The position numbers and the translations under genes are program-made. Of a DNA stretch of 64,000 nucleotides, positions 18,379 to 27,491 are shown one piece after another; position 1 is the stretch's first letter, and the number at the start of each line of letters is the position of its first letter. Origin of the DNA: an uncultured Acidovorax sp. (GTDB taxonomy: Bacteria > Pseudomonadota > Gammaproteobacteria > Burkholderiales > Burkholderiaceae_C); the NCBI GenBank assembly GCA_913774955.1, contig CAJYKV010000027.1, forward strand, positions 1-64,000. The letters run 5' to 3'. Below the pieces are notes generated by a model. The model ran no database searches. It was not told the DNA's origin and saw only the letters and a program-made list of their open reading frames with translations.

Positions 18379-18783
18379 TTACCGGTACCCGATGAAGAAG
18401 ATCGCCACGTTGACCAGGAAGCCGCCGGCCCACACCAGGCTGCGCACGGTGGGCAGGTCCGAGACGTACATCAGCACGTAGAAACCGCGCAGCATCACGA
18501 ACGCCAGCGCCAGCAGATCGAGCAGCGTCTGCGCCGCACCCAGCTGGTGGGCCACGATCACCGCGCCGATGAAGAACGGCAGGCACTCGAAGGTATTGGC
18601 CTGCGCGGCCAGGGCCCGCGCGCGCCAGTCGGTCTGCCGGGCGGCCCAGCCGCGCGGATCGCTGTTGTCCGCGGCCTTGAAGCCGCCGCGCTTGGCGAGC
18701 ATGGCGCAGGCGATCGGCATCAGCGCCATCGCGAAGACGCACCAGTACGCCACGGTGAAGCGCGCGATGTGCAGGGAATTCAT
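18379..18783 (-). CDS. MAPEG-family membrane protein
   Basis: A 134-residue inner-membrane protein of the MAPEG family (membrane-associated proteins in eicosanoid and glutathione metabolism). It has about four hydrophobic helices, with the family-typical RALAAQANTFECLPFF near residues 55-70 and FVMLRGFYVLMYVSDLPTVRSLVW near 93-117. The start at 18783 is the only ATG at the expected position. It lies 39 bp downstream of recR on the same strand, so it may be the last gene of the dnaX-ybaB-recR transcript. The bacterial members have no settled function; glutathione-dependent activity is only a family-based guess. Confidence 0.87.
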   Translation of the reverse strand: MNSLHIARFTVAYWCVFAMALMPIACAMLAKRGGFKAADNSDPRGWAARQTDWRARALAAQANTFECLPFFIGAVIVAHQLGAAQTLLDLLALAFVMLRGFYVLMYVSDLPTVRSLVWAGGFLVNVAIFFIGYR

Positions 18784-18822
18784 GTCGGCTTTTCGTCGTT
18801 GGCGGCAGTGCCGTGCGGCATG

Positions 18823-19422
18823 CTAGCGCCGGTCCACCAGGGCATGGGCGATGGTGCCCAGGTCCACGTATTCGAGTTCGCTGCCCACGGGCACGCCCCG
18901 GGCCAGCCGCGTCACGTGCATGCCGCGGCCCTTCAGGGTCTCGCTCAGGGCATGCGCGGTCGCCTCGCCCTCGGCGGTGAAGCTGGTGGCGAGGATCACC
19001 TCCTGCACCACGCCGTCGGCCGCGCGCTCCAGCAGCTTGCCGAAGCCGATCTCCTTGGGGCCGATGCCATCCAGTGGCGACAGCTTGCCCATGAGCACGA
19101 AGTACAGCCCGCGGAAGGCGCCGGTGCGCTCCAGCGCCGCCTGGTCAGCGGGGGTCTCGACCACGGCCAGCCGGGACGCGTCGCGCGACGGATCCAGGCA
19201 GGTCGAGCACACCTCGCTTTCGGTGAAGGTGTGGCAGCGCGCGCAGTGCCGCACCGACAGCGTGGCCTCGTGCAGCGCGCGGGAGAGCAGCTCCGCCCCC
19301 GGGCGGTCATGCTGCAGCAGGTGGAACGCCATGCGCTGCGCCGATTTCACGCCCACGCCCGGCAGGCGCCGCAGGGCCTGCACGAGGGCGTCGAGGGAGT
19401 GCATGTCGGAAGAAGGCGGCAT
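18823..19422 (-). CDS. recR: Recombination protein RecR
   Basis: A 199-residue protein of the RecFOR pathway that helps load RecA at single-stranded gaps. It has the helix-hairpin-helix segment [20 protein letters not shown] near residues 17-36, a four-cysteine zinc motif [16 protein letters not shown] near 60-75, and a Toprim domain beginning [14 protein letters not shown]. The C-terminal [20 protein letters not shown] is characteristic. Start choice lies between 19422 and 19404 (six codons shorter); neither has a clear ribosome-binding site. The order dnaX-ybaB-recR is widely conserved and supports cotranscription. Confidence 0.94.
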   Translation of the reverse strand: MPPSSDMHSLDALVQALRRLPGVGVKSAQRMAFHLLQHDRPGAELLSRALHEATLSVRHCARCHTFTESEVCSTCLDPSRDASRLAVVETPADQAALERTGAFRGLYFVLMGKLSPLDGIGPKEIGFGKLLERAADGVVQEVILATSFTAEGEATAHALSETLKGRGMHVTRLARGVPVGSELEYVDLGTIAHALVDRR

Positions 19423-19490
19423 GGGGTGTGGCAAGGGGAAGAGATATGCGGTGCAGACGGGCCCGAGCGGCCTGCCCCTGCCGCGTCGGA

Positions 19491-19823
19491 TCAGAACGGG
19501 AACTTCATTCCGGGCGGCATGCCCGGCATGCCGGCGGTCAACTTGCCCATTTTCTCCTGCGAGGTCTCCTCGGCCTTGCGCACCGCGGCATTGAACGCGG
19601 CGGCGACGAGGTCTTCCAGCATGTCCTTGTCGTCGGCCAGCAGGCTGGGGTCGATGGTCACGCGCTTCACGTCGTGCTTGCAGGTCATGAGCACCTTCAC
19701 GAGGCCGGCGCCGGACTCGCCCTCCACCTCGATGTGGGCCAGTTCGTCCTGGGCCTTCTTCAGGTTGTCCTGCATGGCCTGGGCCTGCTTCATCAGGCCG
19801 GCGAGTTGTCCTTTGTTGAACAT
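19491..19823 (-). CDS. ybaB: Nucleoid-associated protein YbaB/EbfC
   Basis: A 110-residue dimeric DNA-binding protein. The sequence shows the long N-terminal helix [39 protein letters not shown] (split over residues 2-40) and the central strand region followed by [18 protein letters not shown] near residue 70. The C-terminus is methionine/proline/glycine-rich, typical of the family. It lies between dnaX (128 bp upstream) and recR (68 bp downstream), the conserved arrangement. It probably binds DNA non-specifically and may influence gene expression or recombination. Confidence 0.94.
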   Translation of the reverse strand: MFNKGQLAGLMKQAQAMQDNLKKAQDELAHIEVEGESGAGLVKVLMTCKHDVKRVTIDPSLLADDKDMLEDLVAAAFNAAVRKAEETSQEKMGKLTAGMPGMPPGMKFPF

Positions 19824-19951
19824 GGTGGTTCCTTTTCTCTGGGGGTTCTAAAGCGAAAACTGAAGCGGAATGGCGGAGATGCCAGCATGCCGCGGGCCTG
19901 GTGCGTCCGCCGACGCGGCGGCTGCGCACGACCGGCGCGGCGGGGTGTCCA

Positions 19952-22000
19952 TCATGCCGGCTTGATGCTGCCGGGCACGATTCTCGCCCCGAAGTCGCGC
20001 ACCAGGGCCTGCACGTAGGGATCGTTCTCCACGATCTCCTGGGCGCGCCGCTGCCGCTCGGCGGCGGCGTGGGCATTGCGGCGCGCGGGGCTGTCGATGA
20101 CGGCGCCGACCTCCACGGTGATCTGCCGCGCGAAGCCCGCCGCCTCCAGGGCGGCGCGCAGCCGCTCACGGGCCGTCGGCTGGTTGAGCGATTCGCGCTC
20201 CACGCGCAGCAGCCAGTGGTCGGCATCGCGCGCCACCAGTTGCGACTGCAGTGCGAGTTCACGGACCAGCGCATTGATCGCCTCGGCGGCGACGAGTTGC
20301 ATCACCGTGGCATGCCAATGGTCGCCCTCCTCCGTCGGCGTGTAGCGGGCCGACGGCGGCAGCGCGCCGGGCGCGGCCGCGGGCTGCAGGCGCATGCCGG
20401 GCTCCGGCGCGACCCGCACGGGGATCGCCACGAAGTCCGCAGGCGCATCCTCCGGAGGCGCCGGGGACTGCGCGGCAGCGCGTGGCGCCTGCAGGTCGGC
20501 CGGCGAGCGGACGGGCAGGCGCACGGCCGGGGCGGACGGATGGCCGGACGGAGCGTTGGAGCGCGGGGCCGCGGGGTCGTGGGTAGGGGTCTGGGCGATG
20601 CCCGGCGCTGCTGCCGCACGGACGGACACCGGACCGGACCCCGAAGGCGCTTCGGACATGGAATGCCGAGGGCCTGGGACAGACGCTTCGGCGCCATGCC
20701 CAGACGCGGCCGAGGCCGAGATCACGGCGTCGTGGTCATCGTGCGGCGCCCTGCTTGCGGGCGCGGACGCAGGCGAAGACGGGTGAGCGGCAGGCTGCCC
20801 AACCCGTGGCTGGGCCGCCATTTCGCCGGCCGAACGCTCAGGCGCGGGCGATTTCAGTGTTTTTTTTTCCGCCGGGGGCATTCCGCCGTCCGCCGCGGGC
20901 TTGAACGCCAGCAGCCGCAGCAGCGCCATCGTGAGCGCGGCGTACTCGTCGGGCGCCAGCCCGAGCTCCTGGCGGCCATGCAGGCAGATGCTGTAGAGCA
21001 GCTGGGTTTCGTCGGCGGGCAGGGTGCCGGCCAGGCGGGCGATTTCCGCGGCCTCGGGGTCGGTGGCGTCCTGCGCGTCGGCCATGCCGGGCACGGCCTG
21101 GAACACGGCCATGCGCTGCAGCACGGCGCTCATCTCTTCGAGCGTCGAGGCAGCCGAGAGGCCGTGCATGCGCAGCGCGTCGGACGTTTCGACCACCGTG
21201 CGGCCATCGCCGCTCGCCAGGGCGTCGATCAGGCGGAAGACGTAGCTGCGATCCACGCTGCCGAGCATCTGCCGCACGCCGTCCTCCTGCAGCTGGCCGC
21301 TGCCGAACGCGATCGCCTGGTCGGTGAGGGACAGCGCATCGCGCATGGAGCCGCGCGCCGCGCGGGCGAGCAGGCGCAGCGCCTGCGGCTCGGCCGGCAC
21401 GCTTTCCTGGGCGAGCACCCGGGCGAGGTGCTCCAGCACGGTCTCGGGCGCCATCGGCCGCAGGTTGAACTGCAGGCAGCGCGAGAGCACCGTCACCGGC
21501 ACCTTCTGCGGGTCGGTGGTGGCCAGCACGAATTTGAGGTATTCCGGCGGCTCTTCCAGCGTCTTGAGCATCGCGTTGAACGCGGTGTTCGTGAGCATGT
21601 GCACTTCGTCGATCATGAAGACCTTGAAGCGGCCCTGCACCGGCTTGTAGACGGCCTGCTCCAGCAGGCCCTGCACCTCGTCCACCCCGCGGTTGGAGGC
21701 GGCATCGAGCTCGGTGTAATCGACGAAGCGGCCGGCATCGATGTCGCGGCACGCCTGGCAGACGCCGCAGGGCGTGGCGGTGATGCCGCCCTGTCCGTCG
21801 GGCCCCTGGCAGTTGAGCGACTTGGCCAGGATGCGCGAGACGGTGGTCTTGCCCACGCCGCGCGTGCCCGTGAACAGGTAGGCATGGTGCAGGCGCTGCT
21901 GGGTGAGCGCGTTGGAGAGCGCCTGCACCACGTGCTCCTGCCCCACCATCTCCGAGAAGTTCCTGGGGCGGTATTTGCGGGCGAGCACGAGGTAGGACAT
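19952..22000 (-). CDS. dnaX: DNA polymerase III subunits tau and gamma
   Basis: The 682-residue tau form is the clamp-loader ATPase of DNA polymerase III and bridges polymerase cores to the helicase. Start [12 protein letters not shown] at 22000 is canonical. Walker [10 protein letters not shown] is near residue 45, followed by zinc-module cysteines in the segment from CQGPDGQGG to CGVCQAC, and DEVHML near 127. The clamp-loader body ends about residue 370, followed by a long Pro/Ala-rich linker and the C-terminal tau domain from about 570. At codons 378-381 an A9 run allows a -1 shift into a stop after seven more codons, giving a gamma-like product of 387 residues (see separate entry). It diverges from the SRP RNA gene. 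Confidence 0.95.
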   Translation of the reverse strand: MSYLVLARKYRPRNFSEMVGQEHVVQALSNALTQQRLHHAYLFTGTRGVGKTTVSRILAKSLNCQGPDGQGGITATPCGVCQACRDIDAGRFVDYTELDAASNRGVDEVQGLLEQAVYKPVQGRFKVFMIDEVHMLTNTAFNAMLKTLEEPPEYLKFVLATTDPQKVPVTVLSRCLQFNLRPMAPETVLEHLARVLAQESVPAEPQALRLLARAARGSMRDALSLTDQAIAFGSGQLQEDGVRQMLGSVDRSYVFRLIDALASGDGRTVVETSDALRMHGLSAASTLEEMSAVLQRMAVFQAVPGMADAQDATDPEAAEIARLAGTLPADETQLLYSICLHGRQELGLAPDEYAALTMALLRLLAFKPAADGGMPPAEKKTLKSPAPERSAGEMAAQPRVGQPAAHPSSPASAPASRAPHDDHDAVISASAASGHGAEASVPGPRHSMSEAPSGSGPVSVRAAAAPGIAQTPTHDPAAPRSNAPSGHPSAPAVRLPVRSPADLQAPRAAAQSPAPPEDAPADFVAIPVRVAPEPGMRLQPAAAPGALPPSARYTPTEEGDHWHATVMQLVAAEAINALVRELALQSQLVARDADHWLLRVERESLNQPTARERLRAALEAAGFARQITVEVGAVIDSPARRNAHAAAERQRRAQEIVENDPYVQALVRDFGARIVPGSIKPA
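20838..20869 (-). other. dnaX: Predicted -1 frameshift/slippage site in dnaX (gamma subunit)
   Basis: The minus strand reads GCG GAA AAA AAA ACA in the tau frame, a run of nine A (20868-20860). Slipping back one base after Lys380 gives AAC ACT GAA ATC GCC CGC GCC and then TGA at 20840-20838. The product would be 387 residues, ending just past clamp-loader domain III, like E. coli gamma. In E. coli the shift is ribosomal (A AAA AAG); in Thermus an A9 run works by transcriptional slippage. Which mechanism acts here is not visible; no obvious stimulatory hairpin was checked by computation. Confidence 0.75.
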
Positions 22001-22103
22001 CCACGGGATTCTACGGGGCCGCCGGCCCCCGGTGCCGGGAGCCGGGCTGCGGATCACGGCGGCCGCGCATGGGAATTCGGCCGGAGGCCCGCCGCACAGC
22101 GGT

Positions 22104-22109
22104 TACAAT
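22104..22109 (+). promoter_or_regulatory. -10 element of the 4.5S RNA gene
   Basis: TACAAT, preceded by a T, lies eight bases before the predicted 5' end of the SRP RNA, the right distance for a sigma70 -10 element. The -35 is not convincing (TTCGGC at 22077 would be spaced 21 bp). Confidence 0.5.
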
Positions 22110-22116
22110 CGGCGGT

Positions 22117-22210
22117 GACGGGCCTCCCCGCATGGGGAAGCGGCCAACCGGGTCAGGTGGGGAACCAAGCAGCCCTAACCGTGGAGCCAGTGCCGGGGGT
22201 AAGGCTCGTC
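22117..22210 (+). ncRNA. ffs: 4.5S signal recognition particle RNA
   Basis: This about 94-nt segment has the small bacterial SRP RNA hallmarks. The apical domain reads GTCAGGTGGGGAACCAAGCAG, with a GGAA tetraloop closed by GG/CC and the asymmetric AGCAGCC loop that binds Ffh. The ends pair perfectly: GACGGGCCT (22117-22125) with AGGCTCGTC (22202-22210). It would direct nascent membrane proteins to the translocon together with Ffh and FtsY. The position, divergent from dnaX, is common in betaproteobacteria. Confidence 0.93.
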
Positions 22211-22224
22211 AACTTCTTCTCGTT

Positions 22225-22242
22225 CAGGGCCTTGCGGCCCTG
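22225..22242 (+). terminator. Stem-loop downstream of the 4.5S RNA
   Basis: A perfect seven-base-pair stem CAGGGCC/GGCCCTG with loop TTGC begins 15 bases past the mature 3' end of the SRP RNA, preceded by a T-rich stretch (CTTCTTCTCGTT). No T-run follows, so it may be a weak terminator or a processing barrier. It lies between convergent genes. Confidence 0.4.
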
Positions 22243-22256
22243 GACCACGCCGCCCT

Positions 22257-23651
22257 TCAGCGGGTGGCGTCGGCTGCACCGCCACCGAGCCATTGCAGCA
22301 CGCCCTGCCCGGCGGCCATGCCGGTGGCCATGCAGGCCGTCATCAGATAGCCGCCCGTCGGCGCCTCCCAGTCCAGCATTTCGCCCGCGCAGAACACGCC
22401 GGGCCAGGCCGCGAGCATGCCGCGGGCATCCATCGCCTCGAACGCGATGCCGCCGGCCGTGCTGATCGCCTCGTCCAGCGGGCGGCAGGCCACCACGGTG
22501 ATGGGCAGGGCCTTGATGGCGCGCGCCAGGGCCTGCGTGTCCTGCATGCCCTCCTTGCCCAGTTGCTCATACAGGATCGCGGCCTTGATGCCGTCCAGGC
22601 CCAGGCGGCCCTTGAGGTGGCTGCTCAGGCTGCGCGATCCGCGCGGATGGCGCACCTCTTTCTCGACCCGCTCGGGCGTGTGGTCGGGCAGCAGGTCCAG
22701 GTGGAAGGTGGCGTGGCCGTGGGCTTCGATCTCGTCGCGCAGCAGCGCGGAGGCGGCATAGACGAGGCTGCCCTCCACGCCCGAGGCCGTGGCCACGAAC
22801 TCGCCGCGGCGGTGAAAGGAGCGGCCCTGGCTGTCGGTGAAATGCAGCGCCACCGATTTGAACGGCTGGCCCGCGAAACGCTCGGTGAAGTGGGCCGTCC
22901 AGCCCACGGGCGGCGCCTCGCGGCCGACGAGGGCCTGGAAGAATTCGCGCCGCGTCGTGCCGGACGGCGCATCCGGGCCCATCACGTCGAAGCCGCAATT
23001 GGCGGGCCGCAGCGGGGCCACGGCCACGTCCAGGGCTTCCAGCCAGGGCGCCCAGGCGCCGTCGGAGCCCAGGCGGCGCCAGCTGGCACCGCCCAGCGCC
23101 AGCACGGCGGCACGCGCCTGCACGTGCACCTCGCCGGCGGGCGCGGCAAAACGGAGCTCGGTGGTGCCGGCTTCCCGGGGCGCAGCGCCTTCGGAGGCCA
23201 CAGGCACCGGGCCCAGCCAGCGGTGCCGCATGTGGAACTGCACCCCCATGCCGCGCAGCCGGTGCAGCCAGGCGCGCAGCAGCGGCGCGGCCTTCATGTC
23301 CGCGGGGAACACGCGGCCCGAGGTGCCGACGAAGGTGTCGATGCCCAGGCCCTTGGCCCATGCGCGCAGCGCATCCGGGCCGAAATGCTGCAGCACGGGT
23401 TCCAGCGCCACTGCACGGCTGCCGTAGCGCTGCACGAACGGCTCGAACGGTTCGGAGTGCGTGAGATTGAGCCCGCCCTTGCCGGCGAGCAGGAACTTGC
23501 GGCCCACCGACGGCATGGCATCGAACACATGCACCGCCAGGCCGCTCGCGGCGAGCACCTCGGCCGCCATCAGGCCGGCGGGGCCGCCGCCGACCACGGC
23601 CACGTCACAGGTCAGGGGGCCGGAAGGCGGCAGGGGTGCGGAGGAAGACAT
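22257..23651 (-). CDS. HI0933-family FAD-dependent flavoprotein
   Basis: A 464-residue flavoprotein with an N-terminal dinucleotide motif CDVAVVGGGPAGLMAAEVLAASG (residues 15-37). The HI0933-type signature GRKFLLAGKGGLNLTHSEP is near residue 50, and the C-terminal FAD segment TAGGIAFEAMD...GVFCAGEMLDWEAPTGGYLMTAC is near 400-445. It belongs to the PP_4765-like group of HI0933 proteins, for which no reaction is established. The first 15 residues of the longer open frame look unrelated, so I start at MSSSAPLPP (23651). It follows the addA gene on the same strand with 58 bp between. Confidence 0.87.
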   Translation of the reverse strand: MSSSAPLPPSGPLTCDVAVVGGGPAGLMAAEVLAASGLAVHVFDAMPSVGRKFLLAGKGGLNLTHSEPFEPFVQRYGSRAVALEPVLQHFGPDALRAWAKGLGIDTFVGTSGRVFPADMKAAPLLRAWLHRLRGMGVQFHMRHRWLGPVPVASEGAAPREAGTTELRFAAPAGEVHVQARAAVLALGGASWRRLGSDGAWAPWLEALDVAVAPLRPANCGFDVMGPDAPSGTTRREFFQALVGREAPPVGWTAHFTERFAGQPFKSVALHFTDSQGRSFHRRGEFVATASGVEGSLVYAASALLRDEIEAHGHATFHLDLLPDHTPERVEKEVRHPRGSRSLSSHLKGRLGLDGIKAAILYEQLGKEGMQDTQALARAIKALPITVVACRPLDEAISTAGGIAFEAMDARGMLAAWPGVFCAGEMLDWEAPTGGYLMTACMATGMAAGQGVLQWLGGGAADATR

Positions 23652-23709
23652 GGTGCGAAAAACGGTGGAGCGGACGATGGGGGGATGGAGTGGCACGGCC
23701 GGGCGCCGT

Positions 23710-26700
23710 TCAGTCGAACAGCGATCCCTGCACGGGCCGCGGCGCCATGCGGGACGCCGGGGTGGGCGATGGTAAGGGCTGCGCGGGCCGGCCGCTGCCG
23801 GCGTCGGGAGAATCCACCTCGACCATCCGGCCGTCGCCGGTCAGGAAGGCGGCGCGCACGGTCTCGCCGGGGAACTGCCCCTGCACGGCGGCCCGGTAGC
23901 GGCGCATCTGCTCGACCAGTTCCGCCTGGCGCTCCGGGCTGGCGGCGCTCTTGTAGTCCAGCACCCACCACTGCGCGGCGCTCTCCGGTTGCGCGGCGCG
24001 GCGCACGAGGCGATCGATGCGCAGCGTCTGGCCTCGGTGGACGATGGGCGCCTCGTCCATGGCCGCATCGACCGCTTCCGCATCCCATGCCCAGGCGCCC
24101 TCGCCGTCCAGGATGCGGGCCGCCATCTCCGCGGCGCGCTCGGCCAGCGCGGCCGGCAGCTCGAAATCGCGCGCCAGTTGCAGCAGGCGCGCGCGCGGCC
24201 AGCGGCCGGGTTCAGCCGGCGTTCCGGCCACCGGAGCGCCGGACAGACCGGACTGCTCCAGCAACTGGTGCATCGCCTCGCCCAGGCGCGATACCGGCGT
24301 CGATGGAGCGCGGCGTTCCCGGGGAAGCTCCGTGGGCGCGCCACGGGCGGTCTCGTCATCTCCAGGCGGCAGGTCGTCCCGCGACGACGGGGCGGAGCCG
24401 GTGTCCGCACACGCGCCGGCATCGGCATCGGCATGGACATGCGCGAGGGCCGCGGTCTCCATGGTCGCCCGCCATCCGGGCAACTCCGGCAGCCAGGCGC
24501 TGGCCGCGACGTCGCCACCCTGCCCCTGCGCCCCCTCCCCTGCGGCAGCCGGTGCTGCCGCCTCCGGCGGCTCCGGCACGTCCGACGCCAGGGGGGCCAC
24601 GCGGTTCCACCAACTCCCCGGGGCGGACTGCGAAGCGCGCACGCACGACAGCGCGAGGCAATGGCGCGCCCGCGTCATCGCCACGTACAGGGTGTTGATT
24701 TCTTCGCGCTGGCGCTCGGTCTGCTCGGCGGCGAGCGCGTCGGCGGCGCTGGGCGGCGGCGAGGATTCGCTCGCCAGGAACACGAAGCGCCGCGGGGCCG
24801 GCAGTTCGCCGGGCCAGTCCACCAGCACGCCCATGGTTTCGGCCTTCTGCGCGCGGCCGTCGGTGTCCAGCAGCAGCACGGCGTCGGCCTCCAGGCCTTT
24901 GGCGCCGTGGATGGTCAGCAGGCGCACGGCCTCCGCATCGACCCGGCCCGGCGCGCGCTGGCCCGGCCGTTTGAGGGCACGCACGAAGGCATACGGGGTC
25001 AGGTAGCGCCCACCATCCTGCTGCAGTGCGGACGACAGCAGCGCGCGCAGATTGGCCAGCACCCCGGCCCGCAACGGCGCGGGCGCGGTGGCGGCATAGC
25101 GCGCGAGCACGTCGCGGTGCTGGTAGATCGCGTGCAACGCATCGTGCGGCGGCCACTGCTGCACCCAGAGCCGGTAGCGCCGCAGATCGGCCGACAAACC
25201 AGGCACCTCGGCATCCAGCAACGCACCGTCCGACAGCAGCGAGAGCCAGCTGGGCACGGCGGCAGCAGCCGCAGCGGCATCGGCCGCATGCACTGTGGCG
25301 AGCTCCCGCTCGGCCGCGCGGCGCGCTTCGGCCACGCGCACCAGCAGGTCGTCGCCCACGCCGAACAGCGGCGAGCGCAGCGCGCGCGCGAGCGACAGGT
25401 CGTGGCCGGGCGACACCAGCGCGTCCAGCAGCGCCACCACGTCCTGCACCTCCGGTGCCTCGCACAGTTCCACCTTCTCGGGCTGCACGCAGGGCAGGTG
25501 CAGGTTGCGCAGGGCGTCCTGCAGGGCCGAGAGGCGGTCGCGCTTGCGGGCGAGCACCATGATCTGCCGCGCGGGCACGCCGGACGCGATGCGCTCGGCC
25601 ACCCACTGCGCAGCCTGGCGGCATTCGCGCATGCGCTGGGTTTCCTCCGCTTCGTGCCGCGGCTGGGTGAGGCTGTCGCGCCAGGCCATCGGGTCGGGCG
25701 CGGCGCCCTGCTCCGCCGCACCGGCATCTTCCGCGGCGTCCTCGATGGGCGGCAGCCGCAGCAGGATGCCCGCGTCCTTCGATTCGGTCGTATGGTCGCG
25801 GAACCCGGCATATTCGCCCTGCGCCTGGGCCGCCCCCATCACCGCATTCACCGCGGCGATCACCTCGGGCGCGTTGCGGCGCGTGTGGTCGCAGGCGAGC
25901 AGATCGCCGTCCAGGCCCTGCCGCACGAAGGCCTGCGCCGCCCGGAACACCTGCGGCTCGGCCCGGCGGAAGCGGTAGATGCTCTGCTTGGGGTCACCCA
26001 CGATGAACACGCTGGGCGGCCGCGCCCCTCCGCCGGAACCCACGTAGCCCGCGAGCCAGGCGTGCAGGGCCTGCCACTGCAGCGGGTTCGTGTCCTGGAA
26101 TTCATCGATCAGCAGATGGCGCACGCGCGCATCGAGGCGCTCCTGCACCCAGCCGCTGAGCACGGGATCGGAGAGCATCACGAGTGCCGTGCGCTCGACG
26201 TCGTTCATGTCCACCCAGCCGCGCTCGCGCTTGAGCGCGCCGAAGGACGCCACGAGCGCCCGCGTGAGCCGAGCCATGCGCTGCTGGTGCTGCCATGCGC
26301 CGTGCTGGCGCGCGGCGAGACAGAGACGCTGCAGCTCCTCTTCCGCCTCCTGGGCCGCGGCGAATTTCTCGAGGTGGCGCGAGAGGCGGTCCTCCTTGGC
26401 CACGAACAGCGCGCGCCGCAGCGCTTCCATGCGCGCCTGCAGATCGCAGGTGTCGCAGAACGCGGCGACGATGGCGGCCGCGGCCTTCTGCGGCGTCTTC
26501 GTGGATTCGGCCGCCAGCGCCGCGGCCCGGCCGAGCCAGCGCGCGCGGCAGTCCTCCACCGCGAGCGCCTCCGCGGGATGCGCGAGGCCCGACCATTGCG
26601 TCCCCAGCGCGTGGAAGGGCGGCACCGAGGCATCGACCACGCCGCCTTCTTCCGCGAGTTCGAATTCCACCCGCTTGGCCAGCGCCGCTTCAAGCGCCTT

Positions 26701-27315
26701 GCGCGTCTGCGAGCGCCCGTGCTGCGCCACCGATTCCGCAAAATCGGCGCCCAGGCCGGCATCGCCCGCCACGCGCTGCAGGAAGACCGGCCAGACCTGG
26801 CGGACCGCCTCGGCGTCGTCCTCCAGCAGCTCGTAATGGATCGGCAGGCCGCGCGACTGCAGCACGGCCAGCGGCGCGGTGCCGAGCAGCGCGGCGAACC
26901 AGCTGTGGAAGGTGCGGATCTGCACCGGCCGGCCGGAACCCAGCACGCGCAGGAACAGGCCCTGCAGCCGCTCGCAGGCGTCGTCCGTCACCTCGTGCGC
27001 AGGAACGCCGCGGGCCTCCAGTTCGCGCCGCAGCGCGGGCACTGGCGTATGGGAGAAATCCTCCAGCCACTCCAGCAGGCGCTGGCGCATCTCGCCCGCC
27101 GCCTTCTTGGTGAAGGTGATCGCCAGAATCTCGTGCGGCGCGCAGCCGTCCAGCAGCGCGCGCAGGATGCGCGAGACCAGCATCCAGGTCTTGCCCGCGC
27201 CCGCGCAGGCCTCCACCGCCACGCTGCGCTGCGGGTCGCAGGCCACCGCATAGAAGGCCTCCCGCGCCACGGGCCGACCGTTGTGTTCATAGGCGGCTTG
27301 CACACATATCTCCAT
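23710..27315 (-). CDS. addA: AddA-like UvrD-type helicase/exonuclease
   Basis: A 1201-residue subunit of an AddAB-type double-strand-break resection complex. Walker A VEACAGAGKTWML is near residue 39 and LAITFTKKAAGEM near 64. Helicase motif II LIDEFQDTNPLQW is near 405, GDPKQSIYRFRRAEP near 444 and LLTIHGAKGLEADAVLLLDT near 800. The C-terminal RecB-like nuclease is visible in WWVLDYKSAASPERQAEL followed by QMRRYRAAVQ near 1125-1150. The last residues are QGSLFD, resembling a sliding-clamp-binding peptide. The partner nuclease gene lies upstream, separated by a 176-bp gap containing a dispersed repeat. ATG 27315 is the only good start near MEICVQAAYEHN. Confidence 0.92.
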   Translation of the reverse strand: MEICVQAAYEHNGRPVAREAFYAVACDPQRSVAVEACAGAGKTWMLVSRILRALLDGCAPHEILAITFTKKAAGEMRQRLLEWLEDFSHTPVPALRRELEARGVPAHEVTDDACERLQGLFLRVLGSGRPVQIRTFHSWFAALLGTAPLAVLQSRGLPIHYELLEDDAEAVRQVWPVFLQRVAGDAGLGADFAESVAQHGRSQTRKALEAALAKRVEFELAEEGGVVDASVPPFHALGTQWSGLAHPAEALAVEDCRARWLGRAAALAAESTKTPQKAAAAIVAAFCDTCDLQARMEALRRALFVAKEDRLSRHLEKFAAAQEAEEELQRLCLAARQHGAWQHQQRMARLTRALVASFGALKRERGWVDMNDVERTALVMLSDPVLSGWVQERLDARVRHLLIDEFQDTNPLQWQALHAWLAGYVGSGGGARPPSVFIVGDPKQSIYRFRRAEPQVFRAAQAFVRQGLDGDLLACDHTRRNAPEVIAAVNAVMGAAQAQGEYAGFRDHTTESKDAGILLRLPPIEDAAEDAGAAEQGAAPDPMAWRDSLTQPRHEAEETQRMRECRQAAQWVAERIASGVPARQIMVLARKRDRLSALQDALRNLHLPCVQPEKVELCEAPEVQDVVALLDALVSPGHDLSLARALRSPLFGVGDDLLVRVAEARRAAERELATVHAADAAAAAAAVPSWLSLLSDGALLDAEVPGLSADLRRYRLWVQQWPPHDALHAIYQHRDVLARYAATAPAPLRAGVLANLRALLSSALQQDGGRYLTPYAFVRALKRPGQRAPGRVDAEAVRLLTIHGAKGLEADAVLLLDTDGRAQKAETMGVLVDWPGELPAPRRFVFLASESSPPPSAADALAAEQTERQREEINTLYVAMTRARHCLALSCVRASQSAPGSWWNRVAPLASDVPEPPEAAAPAAAGEGAQGQGGDVAASAWLPELPGWRATMETAALAHVHADADAGACADTGSAPSSRDDLPPGDDETARGAPTELPRERRAPSTPVSRLGEAMHQLLEQSGLSGAPVAGTPAEPGRWPRARLLQLARDFELPAALAERAAEMAARILDGEGAWAWDAEAVDAAMDEAPIVHRGQTLRIDRLVRRAAQPESAAQWWVLDYKSAASPERQAELVEQMRRYRAAVQGQFPGETVRAAFLTGDGRMVEVDSPDAGSGRPAQPLPSPTPASRMAPRPVQGSLFD

Positions 27316-27360
27316 CTCGGGTGTCCATCACTGCGGCAATCGCCCACGCTTGCAGCGCTT

Positions 27361-27487
27361 GGGGCCGGAGCACCCCCGGCCAGCAGACGCCGCGCAAGGG
27401 CCGCCCCGCCGCGCTGGCGTCGTCCTCCTGCCCGCGAAGCGCAGCGTAGCGAGAGCGGAGGGAAGGCGCGCAGCGACTCAGGGGGGT
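27361..27487 (-). repeat. Dispersed intergenic repeat, copy A
   Basis: Read on the minus strand, this stretch aligns without gaps over about 110 bases with 61985-62095 on the plus strand, at roughly 75-80% identity by eye. Shared blocks include CACCCCCCTGAG, CCGCTCTCGC, ACGACGCCAGCG and GCGGCGTCTGCTG. It fills most of the gap between addB and addA. It contains no open frame conserved between the two copies. It resembles GC-rich intergenic repeats I associate with Comamonadaceae genomes, but I cannot count copies outside this window. Confidence 0.75.
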
Positions 27488-27491
27488 GGAC

